From assembly GCA_000415185.1 (NCBI GenBank), contig KE351686.1, positions 21,881 through 85,880 of the forward strand: a DNA stretch of 64,000 nt. Reading direction: 5' to 3'. Shown here piece after piece: positions 62,050 through 64,000 of the stretch. Numbering within the stretch: position 1 is the first letter of the stretch; every line of letters starts with the position of its first letter. This DNA comes from Enterococcus faecalis 13-SD-W-01. GTDB lineage: Bacteria; Bacillota; Bacilli; Lactobacillales; Enterococcaceae. Under the pieces are notes generated by a model that searched no databases, had not been told where the DNA came from, and saw only the letters and a program-made list of their open reading frames with translations. The translations under genes and the position numbers were made by a program.

Positions 62050-64000
62050 TTATTCGTCTCCTTTTTGAATGATTGCTAAGATTTCTTTTTTCGTTGTTGC
62101 TTGAAGCAAATCCTTCAAGTTTTCTTTATTTGATAATAATTTCGTTAAGTTGGCTAATGCACGCAAATGCGCATCATTATCTATCGCAGCAAGACAAATA
62201 AATAATTTGATTGGATGTTTCGGGTCATCAATGAGATTTACTGATTCGTCTACCTTTAGTAAAGACATCCCTACTTGATTGACTCCTTCTTCTGGGCGTG
62301 CATGAGGTAATGCTGTGTATTCTCCAATGTGGATGAAGGCTCCATATTTTTCCACTCGATCAATCATGGCTTGTACGTATTCTTCCGTGATTTTGTTTGT
62401 TTTTTTCAACGGATCTGCCGCTAATCGGATCGCACTTTCCCAATCTTCTTGCCGCTCTGTCAATTGGATCATTTCTTCAGTTAAAAGTTCAGATAACATA
62501 GGTCGTCCAGCCTCGCTTTTTTCTAGTAGTCTATCCATTTTACGATTCAATACTGCATATAGTTTTTCTTCTGTCACGCCTTCTTTCAAAGTGATATACG
62601 GACTCAGCACCTGCAAAACCTCTTGGGGTGTTGGCAAAGTAAATCCTGGTACTAACCATTCTTTTTGGACTTGGCGGATCAGTTGATTTTTTTCTTTTTC
62701 GCTCATTAGCGGTCTCAGCAGATAAACAGATTTCCCTGTAAATTTTTCTTTTAGAGGGATCGTAGAAAAAATGATATCGTAGGATTCTTTTTCGATTTCT
62801 TGTAATTGATTAATGGAATTTGTGCCAGCAAAATATATGCCAGGAAACAGCTCTTGAAGTTCTCTTTTTACTATCAATGAAGAACTGACCCCATTCGGAC
62901 AGACAATCACTGCTCTGATCTCTTTTTGAACTGGATCATTTTGTTTTTTTCGCATCTCTCCGCCAAAAAGGATCGTGACAAAACCAAGTTCGTCTTCAGA
63001 AAGAGTTTGTCCAGTCAGTTTTTCAAAAGGCAATAATGCTTTACGAGTCAGCTCGAAAAGTGAAAAATACTGTTGTTTGATTTGTTCAATCATGACATTT
63101 GGCATCTGAAATCCATAAGAAGCTCTAAAATAAGTCGGAACTAAATGATAAAACAGGTTCGTCAATAGTTCCCTGAAAGAATCAAATTCAATCGCCATTG
63201 ATGCTTCCACTCGATAGATAACTTCCGCAGAACAGCCTAATAGAAAATCTAAATTTCTGTCTTTAGGATCCCCTTGAACTGTTGCTGCCAGACATAATGA
63301 AAAAAAACTCAGCTCTTTTTTTGAAATAGGTTCGGTGAGCCAATTCTCCAAAATAAATCGGCTTGCTTTCGCAACACTCAATTTCGACAATAATTTTTCA
63401 TCTTTTAAACGTTCAAGTTCTTTTTTATTGATCCGTTCTTTTGAAAAAGCAAGAAAATAAGCAAGTTCTTCCATTCTGCTTGGCGCAAGATTTAAATTCA
63501 TCTTCTTTGCTGCTTCACTGATGATATCTCTAATCTGTGCATAGTAATCAATGGATACAGAAGCTGACCAAAATGCTAAGCCAAATTTTCCAGTCTCTGA
63601 TTCTAACAGCTGAACGATTGCATTTTTCGCTTTTCTGCGAATCGAAAATTCTTTTCCTTTAAGAGTGAATCCTGTCTTTCTTGTGTAAAGAAGTTCGATA
63701 CCTTCTTTTTTCAAATGACTGCGGATTTTCTTGATTTCTGCCAAAACAGTCCCTTTTGATAACTTCAAGAAATCTTGAAAATGAAAAATCGATATTTTTT
63801 CTGTATTCGCATATACCAGTAAATAAATCAGCTGTTTTCTTTCCATCTCTGTATATACGATGTCATATCTAGAAAGATTCAGAAATTTTTCTGTCCAGAA
63901 CACTGGTGTTATAGATTTTACAAAAAAAGTGTTCTCTGATTTTTGTGTGGTAAATTCTTTTAGTTCAATCTCAGCTTGCTCTATTGAACAGTTGAGTTTT
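62050..64000 (-). CDS. PRD-containing BglG/MtlR-type regulator with IIA domain, 5-prime partial
   Basis: The reading frame is open from the right edge to the stop at 62050, so the true start is outside the window. The GTG at 63903 is internal to the same frame. Seen here are an Mga-like or DeoR-like helix-turn-helix part (about TEKISIFHFQDFLKLSKGTVLAEIKKIRSHL), two PRDs (with His in LFYHLVP and VTILFGGEM), a IIB-like domain (VIVCPNGVSSSLIVK) and a C-terminal IIA domain with the phosphoryl His in ALPHARPEEGVNQVG. It should activate the PTS operon that follows when the sugar is present. Confidence 0.88.
   Translation of the reverse strand, partial: KLNCSIEQAEIELKEFTTQKSENTFFVKSITPVFWTEKFLNLSRYDIVYTEMERKQLIYLLVYANTEKISIFHFQDFLKLSKGTVLAEIKKIRSHLKKEGIELLYTRKTGFTLKGKEFSIRRKAKNAIVQLLESETGKFGLAFWSASVSIDYYAQIRDIISEAAKKMNLNLAPSRMEELAYFLAFSKERINKKELERLKDEKLLSKLSVAKASRFILENWLTEPISKKELSFFSLCLAATVQGDPKDRNLDFLLGCSAEVIYRVEASMAIEFDSFRELLTNLFYHLVPTYFRASYGFQMPNVMIEQIKQQYFSLFELTRKALLPFEKLTGQTLSEDELGFVTILFGGEMRKKQNDPVQKEIRAVIVCPNGVSSSLIVKRELQELFPGIYFAGTNSINQLQEIEKESYDIIFSTIPLKEKFTGKSVYLLRPLMSEKEKNQLIRQVQKEWLVPGFTLPTPQEVLQVLSPYITLKEGVTEEKLYAVLNRKMDRLLEKSEAGRPMLSELLTEEMIQLTERQEDWESAIRLAADPLKKTNKITEEYVQAMIDRVEKYGAFIHIGEYTALPHARPEEGVNQVGMSLLKVDESVNLIDDPKHPIKLFICLAAIDNDAHLRALANLTKLLSNKENLKDLLQATTKKEILAIIQKGDE

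Overview
The window looks like chromosome of a low-GC Gram-positive coccus of the genus Enterococcus, most likely the E. faecium group (E. faecium, E. lactis, E. durans or E. hirae). This rests on the AT-rich base composition, strong AGGAGG-type ribosome binding sites, two WxL surface-protein loci, several Mga-like regulators, a class Ib nrdHEF set, and an Msr-type ABC-F gene with a macrolide-type leader peptide. I see no rRNA, tRNA, IS element, phage gene or CRISPR array. Species was not tested by any search.

Layout. 0-10.4 kb is housekeeping: a BusR-like c-di-AMP regulator, the feoA-feoB operon with a small Cys-rich membrane protein and a Fur box, nrdH-nrdE-nrdF behind paired NrdR boxes, an AI-2E-family permease, a DUF92 protein and an MgtC-like protein. 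10.5-29.6 kb is a surface and secretion region: a secreted ETX/MTX2 (aerolysin-like) pore-forming toxin, a first WxL locus in two transcription units (11.9-16.4 kb and 16.7-21.0 kb, the second led by a leucine-rich-repeat protein), a multidomain GH18 chitinase, and three Mga-like regulators with small unknown proteins. 29.6-49.7 kb is rich in redox and electrophile-stress genes: two tandem RclA-like flavoproteins, an SDR, a TetR repressor with a NemR-like cysteine, thioredoxin, a cysteine hydrolase, a HesB-like protein, and an MhqO/flavin reductase/MhqD-like trio. A second WxL locus (34.4-40.0 kb) is embedded here. 49.8-64 kb holds a purine permease, an ankyrin protein, the msr(C)-like gene with its leader and attenuator, a drug-type ABC exporter, an Rgg-like regulator, a methyltransferase, a DUF2087/GIY-YIG pair, and an ascorbate-type PTS operon whose IIC gene is broken.

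How the genes may work together. Three near-identical palindromes (TACCG-NN-CGGTA) sit just downstream of the -10 boxes of an rclA-like gene, the cysteine hydrolase/thioredoxin unit and the HesB-like gene. They probably form a regulon of the TetR protein encoded between them. A second, HxlR/YodB-like palindrome is shared by the mhqO-like operon and the lectin-like WxL operon, which may tie surface remodelling to electrophile stress. Both WxL loci carry a Rho-independent terminator between a WxL gene and the membrane WxL-interacting protein gene. This would make much secreted protein and little anchor. The toxin promoter overlaps a cre-like site, so it may respond to sugar supply.

The most interesting items are the ETX/MTX2-like toxin, the shared non-WxL C-terminal domain in the first WxL locus, the TetR/RclA stress regulon, the MTASMRLR leader of the ABC-F gene, and the 7-base deletion in the PTS IIC gene.
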